DNA of 64,000 bases from Cybelea sp963824595 (GTDB taxonomy: Bacteria; Vulcanimicrobiota; Vulcanimicrobiia; Vulcanimicrobiales; Vulcanimicrobiaceae). This document shows positions 52,100 to 60,625 of this stretch, piece after piece. Within the stretch, counting starts at the first letter, position 1. Every line of letters starts with the position of its first letter. The notes beneath the pieces were generated by a model. The model saw only the letters and a list, made by a program, of their open reading frames with translations, was not told the DNA's origin and ran no database searches. Position numbers and translations under genes: made by a program. The stretch lies in the NCBI GenBank assembly GCA_963824595.1, contig CAWGPY010000005.1, forward strand, positions 1 through 64,000, read 5' to 3'.

Positions 52100-54219
52100 G
52101 CGCGCCGCCCCGGACGCTGCGCGTCGGCATCGACGTGGGCGGAACGTTCACCGACGTCGTGGCCATGGACGCGGCGACGCGCGAGCTCGTCGCGGCGGTG
52201 AAGGTGCCCACGACCCATCGGGACGCGCGCGGCGTCGCCGCGGGCATCGTGGCCGGCATCGAGCGGCTGCTGGCGAGCCCGGAGGTCGACGCGCGCGGCA
52301 TCGGCTTCATCGCGCACTCCACGACGCAGGCGACGAACGCATTGCTGGAAGGCGATCTCGCAAGGGTCGGCGTGCTGGGACTGCTCGACGGATTGGCGTG
52401 GCTGTCGCGGCGGCAGATGCGCTTCGCCGCGTTTCCGACCGGCGGTGGAACGCCGTTCGCACCCGATTTCGACTTCGTGCGCGGCGACGACGAGGATGCC
52501 GTGCGATCGGGCATCGAGCGCCTGATCGGCCGCGGTGCGGAGGCGATCGCGGCGAGCGAGAGCTTCGGCGTCGACCGGCCGGCGCGCGAGACCCGCGCGG
52601 TCGACCTCGCGCGCGAACGCGGCGTTGACGCGACTAGCGGCCACGACGTGAGCGCGGCCTACGGCCTGCGCGCGCGCACGCGCACGGCGGCGCTCAACGC
52701 GGCGATCCTGCCGCGGATGATTCGCACCGCGCGCATGACGTCGCAGGCCGTGAACGACGCGGCGATCCCGGCGCCCCTGATGGTCATGCGCAGCGACGGG
52801 GGCGTGATGGACGTGGGCGAGATCGAGCGGCGGCCGATCCAGACGATGCTCTCGGGGCCGGCGGCCGGCATCGCGGGGGCGTTGCTCTACGAACGCCTGA
52901 GCGACGGGATCTTCGTCGAGGTCGGCGGCACCAGCTCGGATTGCTCCGCGATTCGCGGCGGCCGTCCGCAGATGCACGCCGCGATCGTCGGCGGGCACCG
53001 CACGATGCTGCGCACGCTCGACGTGCGCACGCTCGGCGTCGGCGGCGGCAGCATGCTGCGGCTCGGCGAGCGCGGCATCGCCGCCGTCGGGCCGCGCAGC
53101 GCGCACATCGCGGGCTGCGCCTATGCGTCGTTCGTCGCGCCGGAGCTGCTCGACGGCGCACGCTTCGAACGCGGCGAGTACGCGGCCTTCGTCGCGCGTG
53201 ACGGCACGCGAATTGCGCCCACGACGACGTGCGCCGCGAACCTGCTGGGGCTGGTGCCCGACGGGGCGTTCGCGCGCGGCGACGCCGAGAGCGCGCGCCG
53301 CGCGTTCGAGCTGTTGGCGCAACACGCCGGCGGCGACGCGCTCGCCCTTGCGCGCGATACGTTGCGTATTGCGGGCGACACGCTGCGCGGCACGATCGGG
53401 GCGCTGATCGCGGACTACGCGCTCGATCCGGGCACGGTGGCGATCGTGGGCGGCGGGGGCGGCGCGGGCGCGCTCGTGCCGGCGGCCGCGGCGGCGATGA
53501 CCCTGCCGTATCGAATAGCACGCGACGCCGAAGTGATCGCGCCGATCGGCGTGGCGCTCGCGCTCGTGCGTGACGTCGTGGAGCGCACGATGCTCTCGCC
53601 GTCGCCGCAGGAGCTCGCGCGGATCCGGCGCGAGGCGGCCGATCGGGTCGTCGCCGCCGGGGCGGCGCCGGATCGCGTCGAGGTGGAGCTGGAGATCGAC
53701 CCGCAGCGCAATCGCGTTCGCGCGACGGCGTCGGGCGCGACGGCGCTCGTGGAATCGGCGGCCGGCGCCGCGTACGGACCCGACGAACGGCGCGCCGCCG
53801 CGGCGCAATCGCTGCGCTGCGGCGCATCCGAGCTCGAGACGATCGAGCTCACGCCCGGGCTCACCGCCTATGCACTCTCGCGCGCACCGGCGGCGCGGCT
53901 GCGCCGCGCGCGCTCGGTCCGCGACGTGCGCGTGCTCGACGATGCCGGCGCGATACGGCTCGCGCTACGCGACCCGCAGTTCGTGGTGACGACGGTCGGC
54001 CGGCTCGGCGATCGCGTCCGCGACGCGGTGGAGCGGGCCACGCGCTTCGGCGACGTCGGTCGCGCGCTGCCCGCGCTCTATCTCTTGCGCGGCAGGCGGA
54101 TCGCGGCGTACGAGGGTCTTACGAGCACCGATCAGGCCGTTGCGCTCGCCACCGAAGAGACCGACGGTTGCGTTACCGACGAGCCGGTGGCGCTGCTCGT
54201 CGTGGCCCGCGAAGCATAG
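52096..54219 (+). CDS. hydantoinase/oxoprolinase (HyuA-like)
   Basis: 707 residues. The N-terminal ASKHA-type motif RVGIDVGGTFTDVVAMD, STTQATNALLEGD, RPIQTMLSGPAAGIAGA, FVEVGGTSSDCSAIRGG and GVGGGSMLRLGE are hallmark HyuA segments. ATP-dependent cleavage of 5-oxoproline-like or hydantoin rings, or acetone carboxylase-like chemistry, is the family range; a HyuB partner is not adjacent, which is unusual. Fourth gene of the GH20 operon. Confidence 0.83.
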   Translation: MSAPPRTLRVGIDVGGTFTDVVAMDAATRELVAAVKVPTTHRDARGVAAGIVAGIERLLASPEVDARGIGFIAHSTTQATNALLEGDLARVGVLGLLDGLAWLSRRQMRFAAFPTGGGTPFAPDFDFVRGDDEDAVRSGIERLIGRGAEAIAASESFGVDRPARETRAVDLARERGVDATSGHDVSAAYGLRARTRTAALNAAILPRMIRTARMTSQAVNDAAIPAPLMVMRSDGGVMDVGEIERRPIQTMLSGPAAGIAGALLYERLSDGIFVEVGGTSSDCSAIRGGRPQMHAAIVGGHRTMLRTLDVRTLGVGGGSMLRLGERGIAAVGPRSAHIAGCAYASFVAPELLDGARFERGEYAAFVARDGTRIAPTTTCAANLLGLVPDGAFARGDAESARRAFELLAQHAGGDALALARDTLRIAGDTLRGTIGALIADYALDPGTVAIVGGGGGAGALVPAAAAAMTLPYRIARDAEVIAPIGVALALVRDVVERTMLSPSPQELARIRREAADRVVAAGAAPDRVEVELEIDPQRNRVRATASGATALVESAAGAAYGPDERRAAAAQSLRCGASELETIELTPGLTAYALSRAPAARLRRARSVRDVRVLDDAGAIRLALRDPQFVVTTVGRLGDRVRDAVERATRFGDVGRALPALYLLRGRRIAAYEGLTSTDQAVALATEETDGCVTDEPVALLVVAREA

Positions 54220-54231
54220 GCCCCCTCAAGG

Positions 54232-55755
54232 TTAATTCACGCGCGGTTGTTTGACCGCCAAACCTTCGGCTTGTTCCAGCGCGACGGTGCTCTTCTTGTG
54301 TCCGTACGCGAAGTAGAAGATGAGGCCGATGGCGAGCCAGATCAGGAACCAGAGCCAGACGATCGGGAAGAATCCCCACGCGAGCGGATTACCGACTCGA
54401 AGATACCCGATCAATCCGAGCGCCGTCACGGCGGAAAGAATCGGGATGAGGTACGGCCCAAGCGGCAGTTTGAACGATCCTTGCATCTCCGGGTGGCGCA
54501 CGCGCAGAATCGGGACCGCGATGGAAACGAGGATGAATGCGAACAGCGTGCCCATGTTGGTGAGCGAACCCACGATGTTGATGGGCGTGAAGGCCGCGAT
54601 CAGCGCGATGCAGATCCCGAAGAAAACGGTCGAGAAGATCGGCGTGCGCCACGTCGGATGGATGCGGGTGAACGACGCCGGAATCAGACCGTCGCGCGAC
54701 ATGGCAAAGAAGACTCGGCTTTGCCCGAACATCATCACCAGCAAGACCGTCGTTAGTCCGGCGATCGCCCCGAACGAGATGATGACGCCGGCCCATCCCA
54801 GGCCGACGTAGTTCATGGCGAACGCCACCGGGAACGCGACGTTGAGTTTGAAGAACGGCACCATGCCGTTGAGAATCGCAACGACGATGATGTAGAGCAC
54901 CGTGCAGATCACCAGGCTCATGATGATGCCGAACGGCAGGTCGCGCCCGGGGTTGCGCGCCTCCTCCGCGGTCGTGGACACGGCGTCGAAGCCGATGTAG
55001 GCGAAGAAGATGAACGCTGCGCCGCCCAGCATGCCGGTCCAGCCGAACGGGAAGTAGCCGCCCAGCCCGGCGGGACCGCCCGGCGGAAGGTGATAGTTCG
55101 CGCCGTTGATGTGGCCGACGCCGATCGCGATGAAGAAGAGCACGATCAGCAGCTTGATGGCGACGATGACGGCGTTGACCGAGCCCGACTCGCGCGTGCC
55201 GCGCGCGAGCAGCGCGGTGATGACCAGGATGATGGCCGCCGCGGGCAGATTCGCGTAGCCGGAGACTCCCGCTTGGCCGGCGAGGCCCCAGTGCGGTCCG
55301 TTTGCCCATTCGGCCGGAATGTTCAGCCACGCGAACCCGGTCTGGTGCAGGATGTTCGTGAAGTAGCCGGACCAGCCGATGCTGACGGTCGCGGCGCCCA
55401 GCGCGTATTCGAGCACGAGATCCCATCCGATGATCCACGCCAGCAGCTCGCCCATCGTCGCGTACGTGTACGTGTAGGCGCTGCCCGAGATCGGAATCTT
55501 GCTCGACACTTCTGCGTAGCAAAGCGCGGCGAGCGCGCTCACGACGCCGGCCACGACGAACGAGATCGTGATCGACGGGCCCGCGCGCGTTGCCGACGCC
55601 ACGCCGGTCAGCACGAAGATACCGGTGCCGATGATCGCGCCGACGCCCATGGCGGTCAGCGCCCACGGACCCAGCGAGCGCTTTAGACCGTGCTGGTCGT
55701 CGCCGCTGCCCTCGGCGAGGATGCGCGAGAGCGGCTTAACTCGTTGCAAGAACAT
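54232..55755 (-). CDS. APC-family amino-acid permease
   Basis: 507 residues with twelve or more membrane helices. LGPWALTAMGVGAIIGTGIFVLTG is the unwound first helix of the cationic amino-acid transporter group (CAT/YfnA-like); PISGSAYTYTYATMGELLAWIIGWDL and FFAYIGFDAVSTTAEEARNPGRDLP are equally typical. Imports amino acids by H+ symport or exchange. Located between the two amino-sugar operons on the opposite strand, 12 bases from the HyuA stop. Confidence 0.88.
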   Translation of the reverse strand: MFLQRVKPLSRILAEGSGDDQHGLKRSLGPWALTAMGVGAIIGTGIFVLTGVASATRAGPSITISFVVAGVVSALAALCYAEVSSKIPISGSAYTYTYATMGELLAWIIGWDLVLEYALGAATVSIGWSGYFTNILHQTGFAWLNIPAEWANGPHWGLAGQAGVSGYANLPAAAIILVITALLARGTRESGSVNAVIVAIKLLIVLFFIAIGVGHINGANYHLPPGGPAGLGGYFPFGWTGMLGGAAFIFFAYIGFDAVSTTAEEARNPGRDLPFGIIMSLVICTVLYIIVVAILNGMVPFFKLNVAFPVAFAMNYVGLGWAGVIISFGAIAGLTTVLLVMMFGQSRVFFAMSRDGLIPASFTRIHPTWRTPIFSTVFFGICIALIAAFTPINIVGSLTNMGTLFAFILVSIAVPILRVRHPEMQGSFKLPLGPYLIPILSAVTALGLIGYLRVGNPLAWGFFPIVWLWFLIWLAIGLIFYFAYGHKKSTVALEQAEGLAVKQPRVN

Positions 55756-55764
55756 GTAGCAACC

Positions 55765-56193
55765 TTATCGCAAGAAGCGGATGGCAAACGGGTAGGTGTA
55801 GGGGCGCCCGTCGCTGGCGGCGATCGTTCCCATGATGATGAAGACGATCGAGCCGATGACGATGGCCAACGCGGCCGCGCCGAAGACGATCCACACGGCG
55901 ACCAGAGCGGCTCCGGCGGCCGCATCGCCCGCCGAGCTCAGCGGCAAGATCAAGCCGAACATGGCGGCAACCGCGACGATGCCGCCGAGGATCGCCAGGA
56001 TCGAAACCGTGATCTGATAGTTCAGCGACGCGCGTGCGTGCTCGGCGACGAACGCGGACTCGCGAGCCTTCGCCAAGTAGACGACGAGCGGTCCGATGAT
56101 GTGGCCGAAGGGGAATCCGGCGATCGCGACGAGCGCGCTCAGATGCGCGGCCATCGCCCAGTTGCGCTCCTGCGCGGCGAGCTGCACTTGCAT
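55765..56193 (-). CDS. DUF4870 membrane protein
   Basis: 142 residues. ERNWAMAAHLSALVAIAGFPFGHIIGPLVVYLAK and FVAEHARASLNYQITV are the DUF4870 (Tic20-like) signature, with four hydrophobic segments. Function unknown. Upstream of and on the same strand as the APC permease, nine bases apart, and divergent from the FAD oxidoreductase gene. Confidence 0.82.
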   Translation of the reverse strand: MQVQLAAQERNWAMAAHLSALVAIAGFPFGHIIGPLVVYLAKARESAFVAEHARASLNYQITVSILAILGGIVAVAAMFGLILPLSSAGDAAAGAALVAVWIVFGAAALAIVIGSIVFIIMGTIAASDGRPYTYPFAIRFLR

Positions 56194-56219
56194 GGCGGGT
56201 TATTTGCGACGACGCGGAA

Positions 56220-57566
56220 ATGGCCTCCATGCCCGATTTCGACGTGCTGGTCGTCGGCGGCGGGAACGCCGGCTGCGCCGCGGCGATCGCGGCTGCGCGT
56301 CGCGGCGCGCGAACGCTCTTGGCGGAACGCTATGGATTTCTCGGCGGCACGGCGACGGCGGCGATGGTCGGACCGTGGATGACGTTTCACTCCGGCGGCG
56401 AGCGCATCGTCGGGGGCATCGCGCAAGAGATCGTGGAGCGCCTGATGCGCAAAGGCGCGTCGCCGGGACACGTATCCGACTCGTCGGACTACGTGGCGAC
56501 GATCACGCCGTTCGATCCCGAGGTGCACAAAGCGGTGCTGCTGGAGATGATGCGCGCTGCCGGCGTGTCGCTGCTGCTGCACGCCTACTTTCTCGCCGCA
56601 GAGTTCCGCGACGCGACGGTTTCGGGCGCCACGTTTGCGACGGTCGGCGGCGCGCGGACGAAGAGCGCGACGGTGACGATCGACGCGACCGCCGATGCGC
56701 TGGTTGCGGCCTCGGCCGGCGTGCCGACGCAGCAGGGCGACGAGCGGGGCCGCGTGCAGCCGGCCACGCTGATGTTCCGGCTGAGCCACGTCGACCTGGG
56801 CGAGCTGGCGAGTTACCTGCGCGCGAACCCCGCCGAGATGCGCACCTCGCTGACTCCGGAGGAGCGGACGCCCGGCGCGCTCACGGCCGTCGCGGGACTC
56901 CATTCGCTATGGCAGCGCGCGATTGACGACGGCGTGGTCAACGTGCCGCGCGAGCTGGCATCGTTCTTCATCTCGCCGTATCCCGACGAGGTGACGGTCA
57001 ACATGACGCGCGTCGTCGACATCGATCCGCTCGATCCCGACGACCTGACGCGCGCCGAGGTCGAGTCGCGCCTGCAGGCGATGCAGCTGCTCGACTTCTT
57101 TCGCGAACGCGTGCCGGGGTTCAAAAGCGCGCGGATCGCAGCCAGCGGTACGCAGGTGGGCATTCGCGAGTCGCGGCGCATAGAGGGCCGCTACACGCTG
57201 ACGCGCGACGACGTGCTGCAGGCGCGGCACTTCGACGACGCGGTCGCGCGCAGCGCCTATCCGATCGACCTCCACAATCCCAGCGGCAGCGGAACCACGA
57301 CGCACCGCTTGGCTCCGGGCGAGAGCTACGAGATTCCCTATCGCACGTTGCTGCCCGTCAACCGCGAGCAGCTGCTGGTCGCCGGCCGCTGCATCTCCAC
57401 CACGCACGAGGCGCTCGCGTCAACGCGGCTGACGCCGACGGTGATGACGCTGGGCCAAGCCGCGGGAACGGCGGCGGCGCTGGCGTGCGAGCGCGGCGTG
57501 CGTGCCGGCGACGTGGACCCGCGCGAGCTGCGCGCGCGTCTCGTTGAAGACGGCGTGCTGCTGTGA
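56220..57566 (+). CDS. FAD-dependent oxidoreductase (FAD_oxidored family)
   Basis: 448 residues. FDVLVVGGGNAGCAAAIAAARRGARTLLAERYGFLGGTAT is the dinucleotide loop plus family signature; RTLLPVNREQLLVAGRCISTTHEAL and TPTVMTLGQAAGTAAALA close the FAD site, as in the PF12831 family often found in sugar-related or xylan utilisation operons. Start may be 56220 or the second Met at 56229. First gene of the second amino-sugar operon; GTGA overlap with the next. Role in the pathway unknown. Confidence 0.82.
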   Translation: MASMPDFDVLVVGGGNAGCAAAIAAARRGARTLLAERYGFLGGTATAAMVGPWMTFHSGGERIVGGIAQEIVERLMRKGASPGHVSDSSDYVATITPFDPEVHKAVLLEMMRAAGVSLLLHAYFLAAEFRDATVSGATFATVGGARTKSATVTIDATADALVAASAGVPTQQGDERGRVQPATLMFRLSHVDLGELASYLRANPAEMRTSLTPEERTPGALTAVAGLHSLWQRAIDDGVVNVPRELASFFISPYPDEVTVNMTRVVDIDPLDPDDLTRAEVESRLQAMQLLDFFRERVPGFKSARIAASGTQVGIRESRRIEGRYTLTRDDVLQARHFDDAVARSAYPIDLHNPSGSGTTTHRLAPGESYEIPYRTLLPVNREQLLVAGRCISTTHEALASTRLTPTVMTLGQAAGTAAALACERGVRAGDVDPRELRARLVEDGVLL

Positions 57567-57868
57567 ACGCGGTGGCGCGCGCGCACGCCTACGGCGTAGC
57601 GGTCCGTTTTGCCGACCTGGGCGATTGGGGAAGCGACGAGCTGCGTTCCGAGTACGACGCGACAGTTCCGGAGATTCGAATCAACGTGCGCGTCGCGGGC
57701 ACGCTGGGCGCGTGCGAGCTGGGCGAGTTCGTGGCGCTTGCCGTGGGCCACGAGCTCTACCATCACCGCGAGCGCATCGGCGAGGTGCGCGTGCTGGCCG
57801 GCCGCGACGAACGCGAATCGGCCGCCGGCGCGTTCGCGCGCGAGCTGATGCTCGAGGACGCGACGTGA
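57563..57868 (+). CDS. 101-residue mini-protein with HEXXH motif
   Basis: GTG start overlapping the preceding stop, and its own stop overlaps the kinase start, so it is firmly in the operon. The only motif is GHELYHHRE near residue 71, an HExxH zinc-protease signature, preceded by CELGEFVALAV. The C-terminal 30 residues are helical. Too short for a known metalloprotease; may be a minimal zincin, a degenerate ImmA/IrrE-like domain, or a non-catalytic metal protein. Confidence 0.6.
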   Translation: MNAVARAHAYGVAVRFADLGDWGSDELRSEYDATVPEIRINVRVAGTLGACELGEFVALAVGHELYHHRERIGEVRVLAGRDERESAAGAFARELMLEDAT

Positions 57869-58773
57869 CGCTCGTCGCCGGAATCGACGGCGGTCAGAGC
57901 TCCACTGTGGCGGCGATCGGCGACGAGCGGGGCCGCGTACTCGGCCGCGGCGCCGCGGGCCCCGCCGACGAGATCGGCGCCGGCCCGGAGTCGACGCGCC
58001 TGTTCGACGCGCTGCGCGGCGCGCTCGACGACGCACGCTGCAACGCGGGCCTGCCCGACGGGGCGCGCTTCGACGCGATCGTCGCCGGCGTCAGCGGCTA
58101 CGACGGGCGCGTGCACGGACGCACGCTCGCGCTGCCGTCGCAGCGCGTGCTGCTGATGCACGACACGCCGATCGCCCACGCCGGGGCGCTGGGCGGACGA
58201 TCCGGCGTCGTGGTGATCGGCGGCACCGGCTCGGTGGTCTACGGGCGCGCGGAGAGCGGCTCGTCCACGACGCTCGGCGGCTGGGGCTTTCTCTTCGGCG
58301 ACGAGGGGAGCGCGTTTCGCATCGCGACCGACGCGCTTGCGATGCTGATGCGCGCCTACGACGACGGCGACGCGTCGCTCGCCGGCGAGCGCGAGGCCGC
58401 CTGCGACTTTTTCGGAGCGCGCTCTCTGCGCTCGCTCGCGCACGCGTTTTATAAAGGAGAGATCACGCGCGCGAGGCTGGCGTCGTTCGCCCCCGAGGCG
58501 CTGCGCTTCGACGCCTTTCGGGCGCTCGCGTATCGCGGGGCCGACCGGATCGTCGAGCTCGTGCGCAGGGCCGTCGAGGCGGGCGCGCCCCCGCGGGTGG
58601 CGCTCGTCGGCGGCTGCTTCGCCGACGCCGGCTTCCGCGACCGCGTCGCGGCTGGCGTCCTGGCATCGGTGCCCGAAGCGGAGATCGTGCAGCCGCGCTA
58701 CGATCCGGCCGCGGGGGCGTTGCTGCTCGCATACCGGGAGCTCGGAAGCGGCGTGACGGAGCTGAGCCCGTGA
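57865..58773 (+). CDS. N-acetylglucosamine kinase-like (BadF/BadG ATPase family)
   Basis: 302 residues. LVAGIDGGQSSTVAAIGDERGRVLGRG is the phosphate-1 loop; VVVIGGTGSVVYG the phosphate-2 loop; GGWGFLFGDEGSAF and RVALVGGCFAD complete the ASKHA fold of GlcNAc kinases (NAGK-type). It phosphorylates the amino sugar imported from GH20 action. GTG start, coupled to both neighbours. Confidence 0.83.
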   Translation: MTLVAGIDGGQSSTVAAIGDERGRVLGRGAAGPADEIGAGPESTRLFDALRGALDDARCNAGLPDGARFDAIVAGVSGYDGRVHGRTLALPSQRVLLMHDTPIAHAGALGGRSGVVVIGGTGSVVYGRAESGSSTTLGGWGFLFGDEGSAFRIATDALAMLMRAYDDGDASLAGEREAACDFFGARSLRSLAHAFYKGEITRARLASFAPEALRFDAFRALAYRGADRIVELVRRAVEAGAPPRVALVGGCFADAGFRDRVAAGVLASVPEAEIVQPRYDPAAGALLLAYRELGSGVTELSP

Positions 58774-59447
58774 GCGTGCTCGAGTCGCTGCGCGGCGGGC
58801 TCATCGTCTCCGTGCAGGCGTGGCGAGGCTCGGCGATCGACGATCCCGCGTTCATCGCCGCCATGGCGCGGGCCGCGCAGGATGGCGGCGCGGTCGCCGT
58901 GCGCGTCGCCGGCGAGGACGACCTGCACGCGGTGCGGGCGCGCGTCGCTCTGCCGATCGTCGGATTGATCAAGCGCGAATACCCGGGCTTCGAGCCCTAC
59001 ATCACGCCGACGCTCGACGAGGTGCGGGCGATCGTTGCGGCGGGAGCGGAGATCGTGGCGTTCGATGCGACGCCGCGCCGCCGCCCGAGCAGCACCGACG
59101 TGGCGGCTCTCATCGCCGAGATCCACGCACGCGAGCGCCTGGCGCTCGCGGATTGCGCGACCGCCGCCGACGCGGCCGCCGCGGCCGACGCCGGCGCCGA
59201 CATGGTGGCGTCAACGCTCTGCGGCTATACGGCCGAGACGGCGGGCGTCGCGCTCCCCGCGCTCGAGCTGGTGCGCGAACTCGCGCAGCTGCGCCGGTTC
59301 TGCCTCTGCGAAGGCGGGGTCCGCTCGCCGGCCGAGGTTCGCGCGGCGCTCGACGCAGGAGCCGATGCGGTGGTCGTCGGCAGCGCCATCACGAACGTCG
59401 ATTGGCTGGTGCGCGAGTTTGCAGGGGCGGCCGACAGAGTACCTTAA
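58770..59447 (+). CDS. nanE: N-acylglucosamine-6-phosphate 2-epimerase
   Basis: 225 residues, normal NanE length. The family motifs are present: GGLIVSVQAWRGSAIDDP (phosphate site), VGLIKREYPGFEPYITPTLDEV (catalytic Lys), AFDATPRRRP, STLCGYTAET and EGGVRSPAEVRAALDAGADAVVVGSAIT. It interconverts ManNAc-6-P and GlcNAc-6-P. Terminal gene of the amino-sugar operon. NagA and NagB are not in the window. Confidence 0.86.
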   Translation: MSVLESLRGGLIVSVQAWRGSAIDDPAFIAAMARAAQDGGAVAVRVAGEDDLHAVRARVALPIVGLIKREYPGFEPYITPTLDEVRAIVAAGAEIVAFDATPRRRPSSTDVAALIAEIHARERLALADCATAADAAAAADAGADMVASTLCGYTAETAGVALPALELVRELAQLRRFCLCEGGVRSPAEVRAALDAGADAVVVGSAITNVDWLVREFAGAADRVP

Positions 59448-59460
59448 GAGCCCATTTAGT

Positions 59461-59491
59461 CGGTGCGCACCGGCGATTCTACGTCTATAGT
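59461..59491 (+). promoter_or_regulatory. palindrome and -10-like box before the cox operon
   Basis: A perfect 12-base palindrome (CGGTGCGCACCG, 59461-59472) lies fourteen bases upstream of TATAGT (59486-59491). The palindrome would cover the -35 area. Candidate operator plus promoter for the oxidase genes. Confidence 0.35.
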
Positions 59492-59514
59492 GAGTGTGGG
59501 GAGAGAGCTTTCTT

Positions 59515-60609
59515 TTGGTTGAGAACAGAGCGCAGCCCGTCCACCTCGGCCGCGGATTCTGGACCGCCACGGCAATCTTGGCAATTCTGGCGATCGCGTC
59601 GATCGTCTTCTGGTATCAGTTTCCGCTGGAGAAGTATCTGCCGGCCGCGATCATCACCGCGCGGCAGGTCGACCGGCTGTTCCGCTTCATGGCGGCGACC
59701 GGCAGCGCGCTCTGGATCTTCGTGGCCGGATACCTCCTCTATTTCGCGATCGCGTTCCGCGCGAAGGCGTCCGACCCGCCCGATGCGATCGGGGCGCAGA
59801 TCCACGACAACCGCAAGCTGGAGTTCTGGTGGACGCTGATCCCGGCGCTGTTCGTGGTGCTGCTCTCGGTCATCTCGGTCCGCATTTGGTACGAAGTGAT
59901 GCTCGAGCCGGAGAACGGCCTGGTCGTCGAAGCGATCGGGCACCAGTTCTACTTCTCGTTCCGGTATCCGCAGATCAACGGCGAGGTGACGAACGAGATG
60001 CACCTGCCCAAGGGCGTGCCGGTGACGCTGAACCTCACATCGGCCGACGTCATTCACGGCTTTTGGGTGCCGGCCATGCGCCTGAAGAACGACACGGTGC
60101 CAGGCCTGGTCACCACGATCCGCTTCACGCCGCGCCTCGACGGCCGCTATCCGATCATCTGCACGCAGTTCTGCGGCGCGCTCCATAGCGAGATGAACAA
60201 GCAATACCTGGTGATCGAAGAGAAGCCGGCCTTCGACAGATGGTTCGAGATGTGGCAGCAGAAGAACGCGCACGCGAGCAACGCGCTGCCGGCGGCCGGC
60301 GGCGCGGCCGTTTCGCTGGCGGGCGGCAGCGCGCCGTCGGGTAAGGCGCTCTTCGCCCAGAAGTGCTCCGCGTGCCACAAGGTCGCGCCGTTCTCGCAGA
60401 CGCTCGTCGGGCCCGGACTCGCGGGCGTGCTCCACGATCCGTCGCATCCCAATCTGGTCAACGGGCAAGCGGCGACGCCGCAAAACGTTGCCGGCATCCT
60501 TCAGCACGGCTACACCGGCAGCATGGGTACGATGCCGAACGCGACGGCGAACGGACTCTCCGCGAAAGACATCGCGGACCTCGTGGCATTCTTGGACACT
60601 CTCAAGTGA
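59515..60609 (+). CDS. coxB: cytochrome c oxidase subunit II fused to cytochrome c
   Basis: 364 residues from the TTG at 59515, which has GGGGAGAGAG upstream; a GTG at 59494 lies before that site and is less likely. Two membrane helices (about 15-33 and 55-80), a cupredoxin domain with the CuA ligands in CTQFCGALHSEM and the His in VIHGFWVP, and a C-terminal monohaem domain with CSACH, ending MGTMPN (axial Met). Heme-bearing subunit II is typical of caa3-type oxidases. Confidence 0.9.
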   Translation: MVENRAQPVHLGRGFWTATAILAILAIASIVFWYQFPLEKYLPAAIITARQVDRLFRFMAATGSALWIFVAGYLLYFAIAFRAKASDPPDAIGAQIHDNRKLEFWWTLIPALFVVLLSVISVRIWYEVMLEPENGLVVEAIGHQFYFSFRYPQINGEVTNEMHLPKGVPVTLNLTSADVIHGFWVPAMRLKNDTVPGLVTTIRFTPRLDGRYPIICTQFCGALHSEMNKQYLVIEEKPAFDRWFEMWQQKNAHASNALPAAGGAAVSLAGGSAPSGKALFAQKCSACHKVAPFSQTLVGPGLAGVLHDPSHPNLVNGQAATPQNVAGILQHGYTGSMGTMPNATANGLSAKDIADLVAFLDTLK

Positions 60610-60625
60610 TAATATTGAAGGCACA

